Source: an uncultured Collinsella sp.
GTDB lineage: Bacteria; Actinomycetota; Coriobacteriia; Coriobacteriales; Coriobacteriaceae
DNA length: 30,835 nt
Assembly (NCBI GenBank): GCA_902470895.1
Contig: CABRID010000009.1
Coordinates: 1-30,835 of the forward strand
Direction: 5' to 3'
A program made the position numbers and the translations under genes. This document shows positions 30,527 to 30,835 of this stretch, piece after piece; the first letter of the stretch is position 1, and each line of letters opens with the position of its first letter. Under the pieces are notes generated by a model that was given only the letters and a program-made list of their open reading frames with translations, was not told where the DNA came from and made no database searches.

Positions 30527-30835
30527 ATGCAGGAGCTTGAGGATCGTATTCGCCATGACGGCATCGTAAAGGCCGGTAACGTCCTTAAGGTTGATGCCTT
30601 CCTCAACCACCAATGCGACGTTGAGCTGTTCGACCACATGGGCGCCGAGTGGGCCCGTCTGTTCAAGGACGTCGAGATCAACAAGATCCTGACGATCGAG
30701 GCTTCGGGCATTGGCATGGCTTGCATTGCGGCCCAGCATTTTGGCGGCGTGCCGGTGGTCTTTGCCAAGAAGGCACAGTCCATCAACCTCGACGGCGAGC
30801 AGTATGCCACGACCATCTACTCCTTTACCAAGCAG
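30527..30835 (+). CDS. xpt: Xanthine phosphoribosyltransferase, partial (3' end off window)
   Basis: The first 103 codons are present; the window ends inside the gene. It makes XMP from xanthine and PRPP in purine salvage. The ATG at 30527 follows GAAGGGG. The visible part matches Xpt closely: LKVDAFLNHQCDVEL (residues 20-34), ILTIEASGIGMA (the PRPP-side ExSGI segment), GVPVVFAKK and TIYSFTKQ (the B. subtilis protein has the same VYSFTKQ). The PRPP loop is expected beyond the edge. No purine riboswitch is recognisable upstream, unlike in Bacillus. Confidence 0.93.
   Translation, partial: MQELEDRIRHDGIVKAGNVLKVDAFLNHQCDVELFDHMGAEWARLFKDVEINKILTIEASGIGMACIAAQHFGGVPVVFAKKAQSINLDGEQYATTIYSFTKQ

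Overview
This window looks like chromosomal DNA from a high-GC, gut-type actinobacterium of the class Coriobacteriia, most likely Collinsella or a close relative. That placement is an inference from base composition, codon use, GAAAGGA-type ribosome binding sites and the mix of proteins; no 16S gene is present. The first 24 bases are not genomic. They are the end of an Illumina Nextera (Tn5 mosaic end) adapter, so the window starts at a contig end and the truncation of the first gene is technical. The right edge cuts xpt.

Layout. 25-3600: partial nitroreductase (-), an AT-rich degenerate GIY-YIG-like protein (+), a PiT phosphate transporter with its DUF47 partner (-), and a small unknown protein. 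3600-6300: BAX inhibitor-1-type membrane protein, a PARG/macrodomain-like protein with an altered catalytic motif, and an SGNH esterase. 6500-9000: thiamin pyrimidine genes thiD and thiC (-), thiC behind a TPP riboswitch. 9000-15000: a membrane-anchored unknown, yaaA (-), an M18 aminopeptidase (-) and polA. 15200-19900: a Cof-type HAD phosphatase (-), then the arginine block argG, a 56-codon ORF and argH. Ahead of argG lies a short ORF with an arginine-rich end plus hairpins, a candidate arginine attenuator. 20200-22900: ndk, rpiB (-) and a CyuA-type cysteine desulfidase. 23100-26050: HAD hydrolase (-), rpsA and the RNase P RNA. 26200-30835: YigZ, a C_GCAxxG_C_C protein (-), metY, a DHA2-type MFS exporter and the start of xpt.

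Nearly all genes are housekeeping or biosynthetic. I see no transposase, integrase, CRISPR array or tRNA. The most unusual content is between genes: (1) the arginine-rich leader ORF before argG; (2) two 120-nt copies of a structured element, after cyuA and directly after rnpB, that differ by compensatory base-pair changes; (3) long palindromes in all seven convergent gene junctions, some belonging to related families (the two around yaaA, the twin hairpins before thiD, the nested 121-nt inverted repeat after polA). Several transcripts also seem to start from extended -10 promoters (TGN-TACGAT or close variants) with poor -35 boxes.
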